A stretch of DNA of 64,000 nt from Pseudomonas putida NBRC 14164 (GCF_000412675.1 NC_021505.1:3094501-3158500); one strand, 5' to 3'. Positions 1 through 9,790 are shown, numbered from the stretch's first letter. Notes: a model not told the origin generated them from the letters alone. Numbers and translations: made by a program.

Positions 1-205
1 TCAACGAAAAACCCTGGGGGCGGCCGCCAAAGTCGGCGTCCATCGCCTCGGCCAGCGCTTCGTGGTGCGCCACCAGCATGTCGATCACCCGCTGGATCCG
101 CGCGCGGCGGGCCACGGCAGTGACAGCCCCTTGAGCGTTGAATGCAGCCTTTTGTTCACGCAGCAAGGCCGACAGCGTGTCGACGGAAGAATTTGCACAA
201 CTCAT
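1..205 (-). CDS. calB: Coniferyl aldehyde dehydrogenase, N-terminal part (runs off left edge)
   Basis: Only the first 68 residues are present. They begin MSCANSSVDTLSALLREQKA and continue through a basic RRARIQR stretch to DADFGGRPQGFSL near the edge. This helical N-terminus followed by a DFG-R segment is typical of coniferyl-aldehyde-dehydrogenase-type members of the aldehyde dehydrogenase superfamily, which oxidise aromatic or long-chain aldehydes with NAD(P). The start is supported by a strong GAGGAGG ribosome-binding site a few bases upstream. The catalytic Cys and Glu lie outside the window, so activity cannot be judged. It is transcribed away from an operon for meta-cleavage products, so an aromatic or terpenoid substrate is plausible. 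This is a family-level call. Confidence 0.7.
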   Translation of the reverse strand, partial: MSCANSSVDTLSALLREQKAAFNAQGAVTAVARRARIQRVIDMLVAHHEALAEAMDADFGGRPQGFSL

Positions 206-422
206 TGGTGCCTCCTCAACTGAACAAGGGCCAGCATGTCGCCTCTGTGCCCACCATGGCCGTCGTTGCACGACGCCCTGCCCCGCAAACTAGCCCCAGA
301 CCCCGGAGACCGCCTCGTCCAAGTGGACGATCGAGCCAAAAACGTTAGTCCGTTGAGACGATGCTAAGCCCCGTGACGCTGGGAATACTGCCAGCACGCA
401 CACTCATTCCATGAGGCCCATC
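206..422. promoter_or_regulatory. Divergent promoter region between the aldehyde dehydrogenase and the catabolic operon
   Basis: This 217-base spacer separates two divergent transcription units. At 315-330 there is a short perfect inverted repeat, TCGTCC and GGACGA around an AAGT spacer, which could be a regulator site. No regulator gene is adjacent inside the window. No convincing sigma-70 or -24/-12 promoter was identified by eye. Confidence 0.35.
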
Positions 423-1403
423 ATGGCAACGCCCGCCTGTTTCGACCCTCAAGCGTTTCGCGCCGCGCTCGGCACCTTTACCACGGGAGTGACCATCATC
501 ACTACCCAGGCCGAAGACGGCTCGCCGGTTGGCATCACCGCCAACAGCTTCAACTCGGTCTCGCTCAACCCACCTCTGGTGCTCTGGAGTCTGTCCAAGA
601 ACGCCCGCAGTCTGCCGGTGTTCAGCGGTGGTCGCCACTGGAACGTGCACGTTTTGTCGACGGAGCAGGAAACCCTGTCCGGCCGTTTTGCACGCCAAGG
701 GGAAGACAAGTTCTCCGAGATCCAGCTCGACACCGGCATCAGCGAGGCACCGCTGCTGCAAGACTGTACGGCGCGCTTCCAATGCCGTACGGCCTTCCAG
801 TATGAGGGCGGCGACCATGTCATCTTCGTCGGCGAGGTGCTCGCCTTCGACCATAGCGATCGCGCGCCGCTGGCCTTCCAGAGTGGCCAGTACGCCCTGG
901 CAATGCGCAAACCGCGCAACGAGCTGCGCCTGGCAACCACCCCGCCACCGCCCGAGTGCAGTTATACCGAAGACTTGCTCGGCTACCTGCTCGGGCGCTC
1001 GCACTACCAGATGCTGTTTGCACTGCGCCGTCTGCTGAAGAACCAGCAGCTCGATGAACACGCGTTCTTCATCCTCTCCACCCTGTGCATTCGGGACAAC
1101 CTGACCCTGGACGAGATCAACGCCTTCGTCGGCTACACCGGCCATGTGGTCAGCGCCACCAGCATGCGCTTCCTGGAACGCCAGAACCTGGTCGCCCGTG
1201 AGCTTGATAATGAGCAGGTCCGCTATGTACTCACAGCCGACGGGCGGGAGGCTTCGTTGCAGGAGGTGGCCCTGGCCAAAGCCGTCGAGGAGGATATCGC
1301 TGCCCGTCTCGGCGCCGGTGACAGCCAGGCACTCAAGGTGTTGCTCAAGCGCCTGATCGCCACCTCCGACCCGGGCTTGCCGGACCTGTGGGCGCCGCGC
1401 TAA
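423..1403 (+). CDS. Two-domain flavin reductase with MarR-like C-terminus (C1-type reductase)
   Basis: Residues 1 to about 160 form a flavin reductase-like (HpaC/DIM6) domain: FRAALGTFTTGVTIITTQ, then GITANSFNSVSLNPPLVLWSL and the NVHVLS strand. The second half (from about residue 200) resembles a winged-helix MarR domain, with FFILSTLCIRDNLTLDEIN, TSMRFLERQNLVARE and YVLTADGRE. The same architecture occurs in the C1 reductase of Acinetobacter 4-hydroxyphenylacetate hydroxylase, where the C-terminal domain controls FMN reduction in response to the aromatic substrate. It should supply reduced flavin to a partner monooxygenase, which is not in the window. The start at 423 is chosen because GAGG lies 7 bases upstream; an in-frame ATG at 411 has no such site. 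It is the first gene of a six-gene operon. Confidence 0.8.
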   Translation: MATPACFDPQAFRAALGTFTTGVTIITTQAEDGSPVGITANSFNSVSLNPPLVLWSLSKNARSLPVFSGGRHWNVHVLSTEQETLSGRFARQGEDKFSEIQLDTGISEAPLLQDCTARFQCRTAFQYEGGDHVIFVGEVLAFDHSDRAPLAFQSGQYALAMRKPRNELRLATTPPPPECSYTEDLLGYLLGRSHYQMLFALRRLLKNQQLDEHAFFILSTLCIRDNLTLDEINAFVGYTGHVVSATSMRFLERQNLVARELDNEQVRYVLTADGREASLQEVALAKAVEEDIAARLGAGDSQALKVLLKRLIATSDPGLPDLWAPR

Positions 1404-1445
1404 GCACTGTGACTTCCCTGAACCATTAGAACAACAAGGACAGCC

Positions 1446-2219
1446 ATGAGCATTCTGCAACGCTTCAACCTCACTGGCAGTGTCGCCATTGTCACCGGCA
1501 GCGGCCGCGGCATCGGTCGCGCCATTGCCTTGGCCTACGCCGATGCTGGCGCAGATGTGGTCTGCAGCGCCCGTTCGCTGGCAGATGTCGAGGCCGTCGC
1601 CGAAGAGGTACGCAGCCGAGGGCGGCGCGCCCTGGCCCTGAGCTGCGATGTCACCGACAGCGAACAGCGCTGCGCCTTGGTCGCCAACGCCGCCGAACAG
1701 CTGGGGCGCATCACCCATCTGGTCAACAATGCCGGGGGCGGCGGCCCCAATGACCCGCTGAAGATGAGCCCGCAAGACTTCGAGCAGGTGTTGAGCTTCA
1801 ACGTCAGCGCCGCCTATGCCCTTTCACAGCTCTGCGTTCCCCTGATGCGCGACGCCGGGGGCGGCAACATCATCAACATTACCTCGGTCGCCGCCCGTTA
1901 TGCCCAGCGCCATTTCAGCGCCTATGGCACCGCCAAGGCTGCCCTGACTCACTTGACGCGCCTGCTGGCACAAGAGTTTGCGCCGCAGATCCGGGTCAAT
2001 GCGGTGGCGCCAGGGCCAATCCTGACCGACGCCCTGGCCGGGGTCATGCCCGATGCCATGCGCAAAACGATGGAAAGCAACACCCCGCTCAAATGCCTGG
2101 GCCAACCAGAGGACATCGCAGCCGCGGCCCTTTACCTGGCAAGCCCCGCCTCGGCCTGGGTCACCGGCAAGATCATCGATGTCGATGGCGGCGCCGATTC
2201 CAGTGTCTGGCCGGGTTGA
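1446..2219 (+). CDS. Short-chain dehydrogenase/reductase
   Basis: This is a classical 257-residue SDR. The cofactor motif is VTGSGRGIGRAIALAYADAG near the N-terminus, NNAG follows at about residue 92, and the catalytic residues are the Ser of NITSVAARY and YGTAK. It probably oxidises or reduces an alcohol or ketone, or a cis-dihydrodiol, in the pathway encoded here. It sits 42 bases after the flavin reductase and 68 bases before the hydratase, in the same orientation. The substrate cannot be read from the sequence. An AAGGA ribosome-binding site precedes the ATG. Confidence 0.85.
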   Translation: MSILQRFNLTGSVAIVTGSGRGIGRAIALAYADAGADVVCSARSLADVEAVAEEVRSRGRRALALSCDVTDSEQRCALVANAAEQLGRITHLVNNAGGGGPNDPLKMSPQDFEQVLSFNVSAAYALSQLCVPLMRDAGGGNIINITSVAARYAQRHFSAYGTAKAALTHLTRLLAQEFAPQIRVNAVAPGPILTDALAGVMPDAMRKTMESNTPLKCLGQPEDIAAAALYLASPASAWVTGKIIDVDGGADSSVWPG

Positions 2220-2287
2220 GGCCTTTTTGCCGGGCGTGCCTGCAGCTGGCCCGGCCTGTTATCCACTTGCCACAGAGCGACCTCCCT

Positions 2288-3079
2288 ATGGATGCGCAAC
2301 TGATTGAAACACTGGGCGACGAGCTGTTCCATGCCCTGAACGCACGCCAGAGCCTGCCCCCGCTGACCCAACGTTACCCGGCCATCAGCCTTGACGACGC
2401 CTACCAGATTTCCCGGAGATTTCTGGCGCGTCGCGAAGCGGTGGGCGAGCAAGTGATCGGCAAGAAAATCGGGGTGACCAGCCGCGCCGTGCAAGAAATG
2501 CTCGATGTGCATCAGCCCGATTTTGGTTTTCTAACCGACCGTATGCAGGTTGCCGATGGCAACGACATCAGCTTTGCTGCCCACCATCTGGTACAGCCAC
2601 GGGCCGAAGGCGAGATTGCCTTTGTACTGGGCGAAGACCTGCAAGGTACGGATATCACCGCCAACGATGTGCTGGCGGCCAGCGAGTGGGTTATGCCGTG
2701 CTTCGAAATTGTCGACTCGCGTATCGAGAACTGGCAGATCCGCATTCAGGACACCGTTGCCGACAACGCTTCATGCGGTGTTTTCGCCCTGGGCCAGCAG
2801 CGCGTCGATCCGCGTGAACTGGACCTGGCCGAGGTCAAGTTGCACCTGTTCAAGAACGGCCTGCCGGTGGGCAGCGGCCTGGGCTCGGCGGTGCAAGGCC
2901 ACCCCTGCGCCGCCGTGGCCTGGCTGGCCAATACCCTGGGCCGACTGGGCATCCCGTTTCGCAAGGGCGAAATCATTCTGTCCGGCGCCCTCGCGCCACT
3001 GGTACCGGTTGCACCGGGTGACTTCGTCAGCCTGTCGCTGAGCGGCATGGGCGAGATGCACCTGAACTTCGTGCCCTGA
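2288..3079 (+). CDS. mhpD: 2-keto-4-pentenoate (2-hydroxypenta-2,4-dienoate) hydratase
   Basis: This 263-residue protein belongs to the fumarylacetoacetate hydrolase-like hydratase family (MhpD/DmpE/TesE). Recognisable segments are [28 protein letters not shown], the metal-ligand region [10 protein letters not shown], the EIVDSRI segment, and the C-terminal [21 protein letters not shown]. It adds water to 2-hydroxypentadienoate to give 4-hydroxy-2-oxovalerate. The frame is open well upstream, but [17 protein letters not shown] is the expected family N-terminus, so the start is placed at 2288. The order hydratase, dehydrogenase, aldolase is the standard one for lower meta-cleavage modules of aromatic and steroid pathways. 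Confidence 0.9.
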   Translation: MDAQLIETLGDELFHALNARQSLPPLTQRYPAISLDDAYQISRRFLARREAVGEQVIGKKIGVTSRAVQEMLDVHQPDFGFLTDRMQVADGNDISFAAHHLVQPRAEGEIAFVLGEDLQGTDITANDVLAASEWVMPCFEIVDSRIENWQIRIQDTVADNASCGVFALGQQRVDPRELDLAEVKLHLFKNGLPVGSGLGSAVQGHPCAAVAWLANTLGRLGIPFRKGEIILSGALAPLVPVAPGDFVSLSLSGMGEMHLNFVP

Positions 3080-3117
3080 GCCTGCGGCCGTTCCTTATTC
3101 CGATCGAGAACAATGCC

Positions 3118-4047
3118 ATGAGTAAAAAGATAAAATGCGCCCTCATCGGGCCCGGCAACATCGGTACCGACCTGCTGTACAAGCTCAAGCGCAGTGAAGT
3201 ACTGGAACCCGTCTGGATGGTGGGTATCGACGCCACCTCCGAAGGCCTTGCCCGCGCCGCCGCGCTGGGCCTGAAAACCACCAGCGAGGGCGTCGATGGC
3301 CTGCTACCGCATGTACTGGAAGACGGCATCCAGATCGCCTTCGATGCTACCTCCGCGTATGTGCATGCCGAAAACAGCCGCAAGCTCAATGCCTTGGGTG
3401 TGCTGATGATCGACCTGACTCCGGCAGCCATCGGCCCCTACTGCGTGCCACCGGTCAACCTGAAGCACAACCTTGGCCTGGGCGCGATGAACGTCAACAT
3501 GGTGACCTGTGGCGGCCAGGCGACCATCCCGCTGGTGGCCGCGGTGTCCAGCGTGCAGCCGGTGGCCTATGCCGAGATCATTGCCACGGCGGCCTCGAAA
3601 TCGGTCGGCCCGGGCACACGCAAGAACATCGATGAATTCACCCGCACCACCGCGGCGGCCGTGGAACAGGTTGGCGGCGCAAAAAAGGGCAAGGCAATCA
3701 TTATCGTCAACCCCGCCGAGCCGCCGCTGATCATGCGCGACACCGTGCACTGCCTGACCGAAACCGAGCCTGACCAGGCAGCCATCACCGTCGCGATTGC
3801 CGACATGATCAAGCAAGTCCAGCGCTATGTGCCCGGCTACAAGCTGGTCAACGGCCCGGTGTTCGACGGTAACCGGGTATCGATTTTCATGGAAGTCGAA
3901 GGCCTGGGCGACTACCTGCCCAAGTATGCCGGCAACCTCGACATCATGACCGCCGCCGCCGCGCGCACCGCCGAGATGTTTGCCGAAGCAATGCTCAAAG
4001 GCGAGCTGACCCTGCGTGCCAGCACCCCACAACCTGCCATCGCCTAA
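3118..4047 (+). CDS. mhpF: Acetaldehyde dehydrogenase (acylating)
   Basis: This 309-residue protein starts with an NAD-binding motif, [17 protein letters not shown], and has the catalytic cysteine in [17 protein letters not shown]. The family-typical [27 protein letters not shown] follows. It converts acetaldehyde to acetyl-CoA with NAD and CoA. In this family it forms a channelling complex with the aldolase encoded next. Both genes are present, 10 bases apart, so the complex is likely to form. Length and motif order are normal. Confidence 0.95.
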   Translation: MSKKIKCALIGPGNIGTDLLYKLKRSEVLEPVWMVGIDATSEGLARAAALGLKTTSEGVDGLLPHVLEDGIQIAFDATSAYVHAENSRKLNALGVLMIDLTPAAIGPYCVPPVNLKHNLGLGAMNVNMVTCGGQATIPLVAAVSSVQPVAYAEIIATAASKSVGPGTRKNIDEFTRTTAAAVEQVGGAKKGKAIIIVNPAEPPLIMRDTVHCLTETEPDQAAITVAIADMIKQVQRYVPGYKLVNGPVFDGNRVSIFMEVEGLGDYLPKYAGNLDIMTAAAARTAEMFAEAMLKGELTLRASTPQPAIA

Positions 4048-4057
4048 GGAGCGCACC

Positions 4058-5089
4058 ATGGACCTTCACGGCAAATCCATCACCGTCCACGACATGTGCC
4101 TGCGTGACGGCATGCACCCCAAACGCCACCAGATCACCCTGCAGCAAATGAAAGACATTGCCTGTGGCCTCGACGCCGCCGGTGTGCCGATGATCGAGGT
4201 GACCCATGGCGATGGCCTGGGTGGCAGTTCGGTGAACTATGGTTTTCCGGCGCACAGCGACGAGGCGTATTTGTCGGCGGTCATCCCGCTGATGAAAAAC
4301 GCCAAGGTCTCCGCACTGCTGCTACCGGGCATCGGCACGGTCGATCACCTGCAGATGGCCTACGAACTGGGCGTCAGCACGATTCGCGTCGCCACTCACT
4401 GCACGGAAGCAGACGTGTCCGAACAGCACCTTGGCGCGGCCCGCAAGCTGGGCATGGACAGCGTCGGGTTCCTGATGATGGCCCATATGAACAGCCCGCA
4501 AGGCCTGGCCACCCAGGGCAAGCTGATGGAGAGCTACGGTGCCAATTGCATCTACATCACCGACTCGGCCGGCTACCTGCTGCCCCACGACGTCAGCGCG
4601 CGGGTCGCGGCGCTGCGTGCAGCGCTCAAGCCCGAGACTGAAATCGGCTTCCATGGCCATCACAACCTGTCGATGGGCGTATCCAACTCGATCGCGGCCA
4701 TTGCCGCTGGCGCCACCCGTATCGATGCCGCTTGCGCAGGCTTGGGCGCCGGCGCCGGCAATACCCCCATGGAAGTACTGGTGGCCGTCTGCGACCGCAT
4801 GGGCATCGAAACCGGCGTGAGTGTGTTTGGTATCCAGGACGTTGCCGAGGACCTGGTGGTGCCGATCATGGACTTCCCGATCCGCAGCGATCGCGATGCC
4901 CTGACCATGGGCTATGCCGGTGTCTACGGCTCGTTCCTGCTGTTTGCCAAGCGCGCTGAAAAAAAGTACGGCGTCCCCGCGCGGGAAATTCTTGTCGAAA
5001 TGGGCCGGCGCGGCATGGTCGGCGGCCAGGAAGACATGATCGAAGACACCGCGATGACCCTGGCCAGGCAACGCCAAGCCAGCGCCTGA
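4058..5089 (+). CDS. mhpE: 4-hydroxy-2-oxovalerate aldolase
   Basis: This is a 343-residue HMGL-like TIM-barrel aldolase. The active-site RDGMH is in [15 protein letters not shown], and the metal-binding HGHHN occurs in [15 protein letters not shown]. The C-terminal region has the family's communication domain ending in [11 protein letters not shown]. It cleaves 4-hydroxy-2-oxovalerate to pyruvate and acetaldehyde and hands the aldehyde to the dehydrogenase encoded just upstream. A TAAGGA ribosome-binding site overlaps the end of the dehydrogenase gene and fixes the start. It completes the lower meta pathway. Confidence 0.95.
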   Translation: MDLHGKSITVHDMCLRDGMHPKRHQITLQQMKDIACGLDAAGVPMIEVTHGDGLGGSSVNYGFPAHSDEAYLSAVIPLMKNAKVSALLLPGIGTVDHLQMAYELGVSTIRVATHCTEADVSEQHLGAARKLGMDSVGFLMMAHMNSPQGLATQGKLMESYGANCIYITDSAGYLLPHDVSARVAALRAALKPETEIGFHGHHNLSMGVSNSIAAIAAGATRIDAACAGLGAGAGNTPMEVLVAVCDRMGIETGVSVFGIQDVAEDLVVPIMDFPIRSDRDALTMGYAGVYGSFLLFAKRAEKKYGVPAREILVEMGRRGMVGGQEDMIEDTAMTLARQRQASA

Positions 5090-5156
5090 CCGCTTCACGA
5101 GGCCCAGGCACAGCTTGGGCCATTGCCCATCTCTGCGGTTTGACCGGGAGTCATCC

Positions 5157-6482
5157 ATGAGCAGTACGCACCCTCAACCCATCGGCTGGCGCAGCCATGG
5201 TCTGCTGTTTGTGCTCGCGATGATGTACGCCGACAACTTTGTCGGGCGGCAGATCATTGCCGTGATGATCGAACCGCTCAAACAAGAGTTCGGTGCCAGC
5301 GACACCGCCATGGGCCTGGTTTCGGGCCTGGCCTTCGCTGCCGTCTATGTGCTGCTGGGCCTGCCTGCCGGGCGCCTGGCCGATCGCCTGTCACGCACAC
5401 GCCTGCTGGCCATCACCTGCTCGTTGTGGGCGCTGGCAACGGTGGCCTGCGGCCTCTCGACAAGCTTTGCGATGCTGGTGATCGCGCGCATGGCGGTAGC
5501 AGTCTTCGAGTCACCAAGCACCTCCACCTCGATGTCGATCATTGCCGATATCTACCCACCGCACCGGCGTTCTTTTGCCATCAGTTGCTACACCGCCGCG
5601 CCGACGTTCTCGACCATCGTTGCGCTTAGTGCCGGCGCCTGGGTGGTCGACCAATATGGCTGGCGCAGCGCTTTTTTTGCTGTCGCCCTGCCTTCCCTGC
5701 TGATCAGCGCGGTGTTTGCCTTTGTGATGCGCGACCCGGTACGTGGTCGCTTCGACCTCCCCCATAGCCACGCCAGCCAGGCTGCACCGCCCATTCAAAG
5801 CCTGCTGGGCAGTGCTCGTGCACTCATGGCACAGCCGGCCTACCGTTGCCTGGTACTGGCTTGCGGCATCACCACCTTCAGCGCCTACGCCTTTGCCATG
5901 TGGAATGCCAGCTTCCTGGTGCGATCGCATGACCTGCCCCTGCATTACGCCGGCCTCCTGGCCGGCCTGGTCGGCGGCACCTTTGCCGGGCTAGGGGCGT
6001 TGTTCAGTGGGTGGCTAACTGACCGCCTGGTGATCAGGAGCCAGCAGTGGCAAATCGGCATTCCGCTCATCGGCCATGTGGTCGGCAACTGCGCGTTGGT
6101 CATTTACCTGCTTTGGCCACGTGACATCCTGCTGCATGCGGGTGCAGTTCCGGTACCCAGCGCGATGCTCTGGTGCGCGCTGGGCAGCTTTTTCTCGGTA
6201 TGGTGGGTGGGCCCGTGCTTCTCGTTGTTGACCCAGTTGGTGCCCGCCCACCGCCGGGCTACCGCCGTCGCCCTGCAGACCATCATCTCGACCTTGTGTG
6301 GGGTCGGTATCGGCCCATTGGCAACCGGGCTACTGAGCGATGTACTGATGCCATTGCTGGGAGACGAGTCGCTGCGCTACGCCCTGCTGCTGGTCAGTCT
6401 TACCATTGTCATACCGATCGTGCTGCTCTGGCGGACCTATCAACACCTGGCCGCGCCCTCGCGGCTTTCTGCCTATGCCTGA
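5157..6482 (+). CDS. MFS transporter, spinster-like
   Basis: This is a 441-residue polytopic membrane protein with about 12 hydrophobic segments. The N-terminal YADNFVGRQIIAVMIEPLKQ, the GLVSGLAFAAVYVLLGLPAGRLADR block and WRSAFFAVALPSLL are typical of the spinster-like branch of the major facilitator superfamily, often found with catabolic clusters for aromatic, terpenoid or steroid substrates. The start is placed at 5157 after a GGGAG site; an upstream in-frame ATG at 5115 would add 14 non-family residues. As the last gene of the operon it probably imports the growth substrate. The direction of transport is inferred. Confidence 0.8.
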   Translation: MSSTHPQPIGWRSHGLLFVLAMMYADNFVGRQIIAVMIEPLKQEFGASDTAMGLVSGLAFAAVYVLLGLPAGRLADRLSRTRLLAITCSLWALATVACGLSTSFAMLVIARMAVAVFESPSTSTSMSIIADIYPPHRRSFAISCYTAAPTFSTIVALSAGAWVVDQYGWRSAFFAVALPSLLISAVFAFVMRDPVRGRFDLPHSHASQAAPPIQSLLGSARALMAQPAYRCLVLACGITTFSAYAFAMWNASFLVRSHDLPLHYAGLLAGLVGGTFAGLGALFSGWLTDRLVIRSQQWQIGIPLIGHVVGNCALVIYLLWPRDILLHAGAVPVPSAMLWCALGSFFSVWWVGPCFSLLTQLVPAHRRATAVALQTIISTLCGVGIGPLATGLLSDVLMPLLGDESLRYALLLVSLTIVIPIVLLWRTYQHLAAPSRLSAYA

Positions 6483-6612
6483 AACCTGAACATTGGCGCA
6501 GAATCGCCGATCAACTAGTTGAAACGGACGATCCACCCGCACATTCCCTACGTTACCGTCATTGTCAGACACCCGCTGCCCCGCGTTCGCAATATCAATG
6601 ACTGGAGAGCTT

Positions 6613-7362
6613 ATGAGGATACTGGTAAGCGTCAAACGAGTGGTCGACTACAACGTCAAAGTTCGCGTCAAGGCGGACAACTCCGGCGTCGACCTTGCTA
6701 ACGTCAAGATGTCCATGAACCCCTTCTGCGAAATCGCCGTGGAAGAGGCCGTACGCCTGAAGGAAAAAGGCGTTGCGACCGAGATCGTCGTCGTTTCCGT
6801 CGGCCCGACCACTGCCCAGGAGCAACTGCGTACCGCCCTGGCCCTGGGTGCCGACCGTGCCATCCTGGTAGAAGCCGCTGACGAGCTGAACTCCCTGGCG
6901 GTGGCCAAGGCGCTGAAAGCCGTTGTCGACAAGGAGCAGCCTCAGCTGGTCATTCTTGGCAAGCAGGCCATCGACAGCGACAACAACCAGACCGGCCAGA
7001 TGCTGGCTGCGCTGACCGGCTACGCCCAGGGCACCTTCGCCTCCAAGGTGGAAGTCGCCGGCGACAAGCTGAACGTCACCCGTGAAATCGATGGCGGCCT
7101 GCAGACCGTGTCGCTGAACCTGCCAGCCATCGTTACCACCGACCTGCGCCTGAACGAGCCACGCTATGCGTCGCTGCCGAACATCATGAAGGCCAAGAAG
7201 AAGCCGCTGGAGACCGTTACTCCAGACGCGCTGGGCGTTTCCCTCGCCTCCACCAACAAGACCCTGAAAGTTGAAGCGCCGGCTGCCCGCAGCGCTGGCA
7301 TCAAGGTCAAGTCGGTGGCCGAACTGGTCGAGAAGCTGAAGAACGAAGCGAAGGTAATCTAA
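6613..7362 (+). CDS. etfB: Electron transfer flavoprotein, beta subunit
   Basis: This 249-residue protein has the classical EtfB features: [14 protein letters not shown] at the N-terminus, [20 protein letters not shown], and the signature [23 protein letters not shown] carries electrons from acyl-CoA and similar dehydrogenases to ETF-ubiquinone oxidoreductase. The start at 6613 follows GGAGAG; an upstream ATG in frame is not family-like. The stop codon directly abuts the etfA start, so the subunits are co-translated. Apart from the first few residues, the sequence is very close to what I remember of the housekeeping EtfB of Pseudomonas. The gene also uses strongly biased, high-expression-type codons. 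Confidence 0.95.
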   Translation: MRILVSVKRVVDYNVKVRVKADNSGVDLANVKMSMNPFCEIAVEEAVRLKEKGVATEIVVVSVGPTTAQEQLRTALALGADRAILVEAADELNSLAVAKALKAVVDKEQPQLVILGKQAIDSDNNQTGQMLAALTGYAQGTFASKVEVAGDKLNVTREIDGGLQTVSLNLPAIVTTDLRLNEPRYASLPNIMKAKKKPLETVTPDALGVSLASTNKTLKVEAPAARSAGIKVKSVAELVEKLKNEAKVI

Positions 7363-8319
7363 ATGACTGTCCTGGTTGTCGCTGACCTTCTACAAGGTCC
7401 GGAAAACGGTGCCGTAGCCCCGTCCACCCTGAACACTGTCGCCGCAGCCGCCAAGATCGGTGGTGATGTGCACGTGCTGGTCGCAGGCCAGAACGTCGGT
7501 GGCGTTGCCGAATCCGCTGCCAAGATCGCTGGTGTGGCCAAGGTGCTGGTGGCCGATAACGCCGCCTATGCCCATGCTCTGCCGGAAAACGTCGTGCCGC
7601 TGATCGTTGCTCTTGTTGTACAAGGCGGGGCCAAGGGCTACAGCCACGTGCTGGCCCCGGCCACCACCAATGGCAAGAACATCCTGCCGCGCGTTGCCGC
7701 GCTGCTGGACGTGGACCAGATCTCCGAGATCGTCTCGGTCGAGTCCGCCGACACCTTCAAGCGCCCGATCTATGCCGGTAACGCCATTGCCACCGTGCAA
7801 TCGAGCGCTTCGATCAAGGTCATCACCGTGCGTACCACCGGCTTCGACCCAGTCGCTGCCGAAGGTGGCTCGGCTGCTGTTGAAGCGGTGAGTGCCGCGC
7901 ACAACGCCGGTATCTCTGCCTTTGTCGGTGAAGAGCTGGCCAAGTCCGACCGCCCAGAGCTGACCGCTGCCAAGATCGTCGTTTCCGGCGGCCGCGGCAT
8001 GGGCAACGGTGACAACTTCAAGCACCTGTACAGCCTGGCCGACAAGCTCGGCGCTGCCGTCGGCGCTTCGCGCGCTGCGGTCGACGCAGGCTTCGTGCCG
8101 AACGACATGCAGGTCGGCCAGACCGGCAAGATCGTTGCGCCACAGCTGTACATCGCCGTCGGTATCTCCGGCGCGATCCAGCACCTGGCCGGCATGAAAG
8201 ACTCCAAAGTGATCGTTGCGATCAACAAGGACGAAGAGGCGCCGATCTTCCAGGTGGCCGACTACGGCCTGGTTGCCGACCTGTTCGAAGCGGTTCCGGA
8301 GCTGGAAAAGCTGGCCTGA
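7363..8319 (+). CDS. etfA: Electron transfer flavoprotein, alpha subunit
   Basis: This 318-residue protein has a divergent N-terminal domain ([20 protein letters not shown]) and the conserved FAD-binding C-terminal domain: [20 protein letters not shown], then [23 protein letters not shown] and the [20 protein letters not shown] signature. With the beta subunit encoded immediately upstream it forms the soluble ETF heterodimer. The usual neighbour, ETF-quinone oxidoreductase, is not adjacent here. No alternative function is likely. Confidence 0.95.
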   Translation: MTVLVVADLLQGPENGAVAPSTLNTVAAAAKIGGDVHVLVAGQNVGGVAESAAKIAGVAKVLVADNAAYAHALPENVVPLIVALVVQGGAKGYSHVLAPATTNGKNILPRVAALLDVDQISEIVSVESADTFKRPIYAGNAIATVQSSASIKVITVRTTGFDPVAAEGGSAAVEAVSAAHNAGISAFVGEELAKSDRPELTAAKIVVSGGRGMGNGDNFKHLYSLADKLGAAVGASRAAVDAGFVPNDMQVGQTGKIVAPQLYIAVGISGAIQHLAGMKDSKVIVAINKDEEAPIFQVADYGLVADLFEAVPELEKLA

Positions 8320-8372
8320 CCAGCCTGCCTGGTTTTTGAAGCAGCCCGGCCCTCTTACAAAGGGTCGGCTTG
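8317..8372. terminator. Convergent terminator region between etfA and the ABC ATPase gene
   Basis: Just after the etfA stop there is a short stem, ACCAG and CTGGT around CCTGC, followed by a run of five T (8333-8337), compatible with rho-independent termination on the plus strand. An imperfect GC-rich hairpin overlapping the stop of the convergent ATPase gene follows, with arms near AGCCCGGCCCT and AGGGTCGGCT. Both were seen by eye only. Confidence 0.45.
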
Positions 8373-9125
8373 CAAATGCTTCTTCAGAAAAGCCCGGGTA
8401 CGATCCTGCACCGGATTCCTCAGGATTTCCCCAGGAGCCCCTTGTTCCACAAAAACCCCACCATCCATGAATACGATCTGGTCAGCAACCTCGCCGGCAA
8501 AGCGCATCTCATGCGTGACGATCAACATGGTCATGTGCTCGGCCGCCAGTTGCTTCATCACCAGGTTCACTTCTTCCACGAGCTCCGGGTCCAGGGCTGA
8601 GGTTGCTTCATCGAACAACATGACCTTGGGTTGCATGGCCAACGCCCGGGCAATGGCCACGCGCTGCTTCTGCCCACCGGACAAGCGCGAAGGATATTCG
8701 TCGATCTTGTTAGCCAGCCCGACCTTGTGCAGGTACTCCAGGGCCAGCGCTCTGCCCGCAGTTTTCGAGTAGCCTTTGAGCTTCACAGGCCCGATCGCGA
8801 CGTTTTCACAGACGGTAAGGTGCGGGAACAGATTGAAGTGTTGAAACACCATGCCCATTTGCTGGCGCACCCGATTGATGTGCTGCTCGAAGGCGCGGCC
8901 TTTCAAGGGGCGGTTGACTTGATCACCATCCAGCCAGATTTCACCGTCATTGAGCACTTCGAGATGGTTGATCGACCGCAGCAAGGTGCTTTTGCCAGAG
9001 CCACTCGGGCCGATGATGGCGTAGATCTGCCCACGCGAAACCGACAGGTCGATGCCCTTGAGCACCTCAAGTGTGCCATAGGCTTTGCGAGCGCCCTTCA
9101 CTTCTACCATAGCGTTGTTGTTCAT
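8355..9125 (-). CDS. Polar amino acid ABC transporter, ATP-binding protein
   Basis: This 256-residue ABC ATPase is of the PAAT type (GlnQ/HisP-like). It has Walker A GPSGSGKSTLLRSIN, a Q-loop in GMVFQHFNLFPHLTV, the signature LSGGQKQRVAIARAL, Walker B VMLFDEATSALDPE and the H-loop in IVTHEM. It energises the two permeases encoded upstream, overlapping the nearer one by four bases. The operon runs from the binding protein (first) to this gene (last). The closest biochemical analogues carry glutamine, histidine or arginine/ornithine; specificity is not visible. Confidence 0.95.
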   Translation of the reverse strand: MNNNAMVEVKGARKAYGTLEVLKGIDLSVSRGQIYAIIGPSGSGKSTLLRSINHLEVLNDGEIWLDGDQVNRPLKGRAFEQHINRVRQQMGMVFQHFNLFPHLTVCENVAIGPVKLKGYSKTAGRALALEYLHKVGLANKIDEYPSRLSGGQKQRVAIARALAMQPKVMLFDEATSALDPELVEEVNLVMKQLAAEHMTMLIVTHEMRFAGEVADQIVFMDGGVFVEQGAPGEILRNPVQDRTRAFLKKHLQADPL

Positions 9126-9787
9126 CGTGACATCTCGACCTTGGCTTCAATAAGATGCAACCCGGCCTCGAGCACCAGGTTGGCCACGTAGTAGATCACT
9201 GCGACGGCGATATAGAATTCAAACGGGCTGTACGTTTCGCTGACGGCCAATTGGGCGCTGTAGACGAGTTCGGCAATACCGATGATCGACACCAGTGAAG
9301 TGTCCTTCAGCAACACAATGAGGTTGTTCCCCAGCGGCGCAATGGTTTTTCTGAGCGCCTGCGGAACAATGATGTAGCGCTGGGTCATGGCCCTGCTCAT
9401 GCCAATCGAGCGCGCGCCCTCGATCTGACCTGGGTCGACCGCCTCGATCCCGGACTTGATCACCTCGGCGTTGTACACCGCAAAATGCAGGCTTAGCCCG
9501 ATTATCCCCGCAGCCAGCGCCGGTATATCGATACCGACCTGAACCAGCCCGTAATAGATCAGATACAGTTGCAGCAACAATGGCGTGCCCATTAACAGCC
9601 AGGTCACGAAACGTACAGGCAATGCCATGGCTTTCGGCGCATACAGGTCGATCAGGGCAAACAGCACACCCACCGTCAGGCTGATGACGCTGGAACAGAG
9701 AAACATGACAAGCGTCCACCACAGGCCGGTTGCCAGCATTTCATAGTAAGGCGTGATGACACTCAGGTTTAGTCCTTCCACTGGCAC
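9122..9787 (-). CDS. Amino acid ABC transporter permease
   Basis: This is a 221-residue inner-membrane permease of the His/Glu/Gln/Arg/opine family with about five membrane helices. The cytoplasmic EAA loop reads IEGARSIGMSRAMTQRYIIVPQALRKTIAPLGN, which docks on the ATPase. It ends inside the start of the ATPase gene and starts three bases after the second permease gene, so the three are translationally coupled. It probably pairs with that permease as a heterodimer. Confidence 0.9.
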   Translation of the reverse strand: MPVEGLNLSVITPYYEMLATGLWWTLVMFLCSSVISLTVGVLFALIDLYAPKAMALPVRFVTWLLMGTPLLLQLYLIYYGLVQVGIDIPALAAGIIGLSLHFAVYNAEVIKSGIEAVDPGQIEGARSIGMSRAMTQRYIIVPQALRKTIAPLGNNLIVLLKDTSLVSIIGIAELVYSAQLAVSETYSPFEFYIAVAVIYYVANLVLEAGLHLIEAKVEMSR

Positions 9788-9790
9788 TCC

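Noticed and set aside
345..1775. 476-residue open frame on the minus strand
   Set aside because: It is antisense to the flavin reductase and SDR genes, with no recognisable motif.
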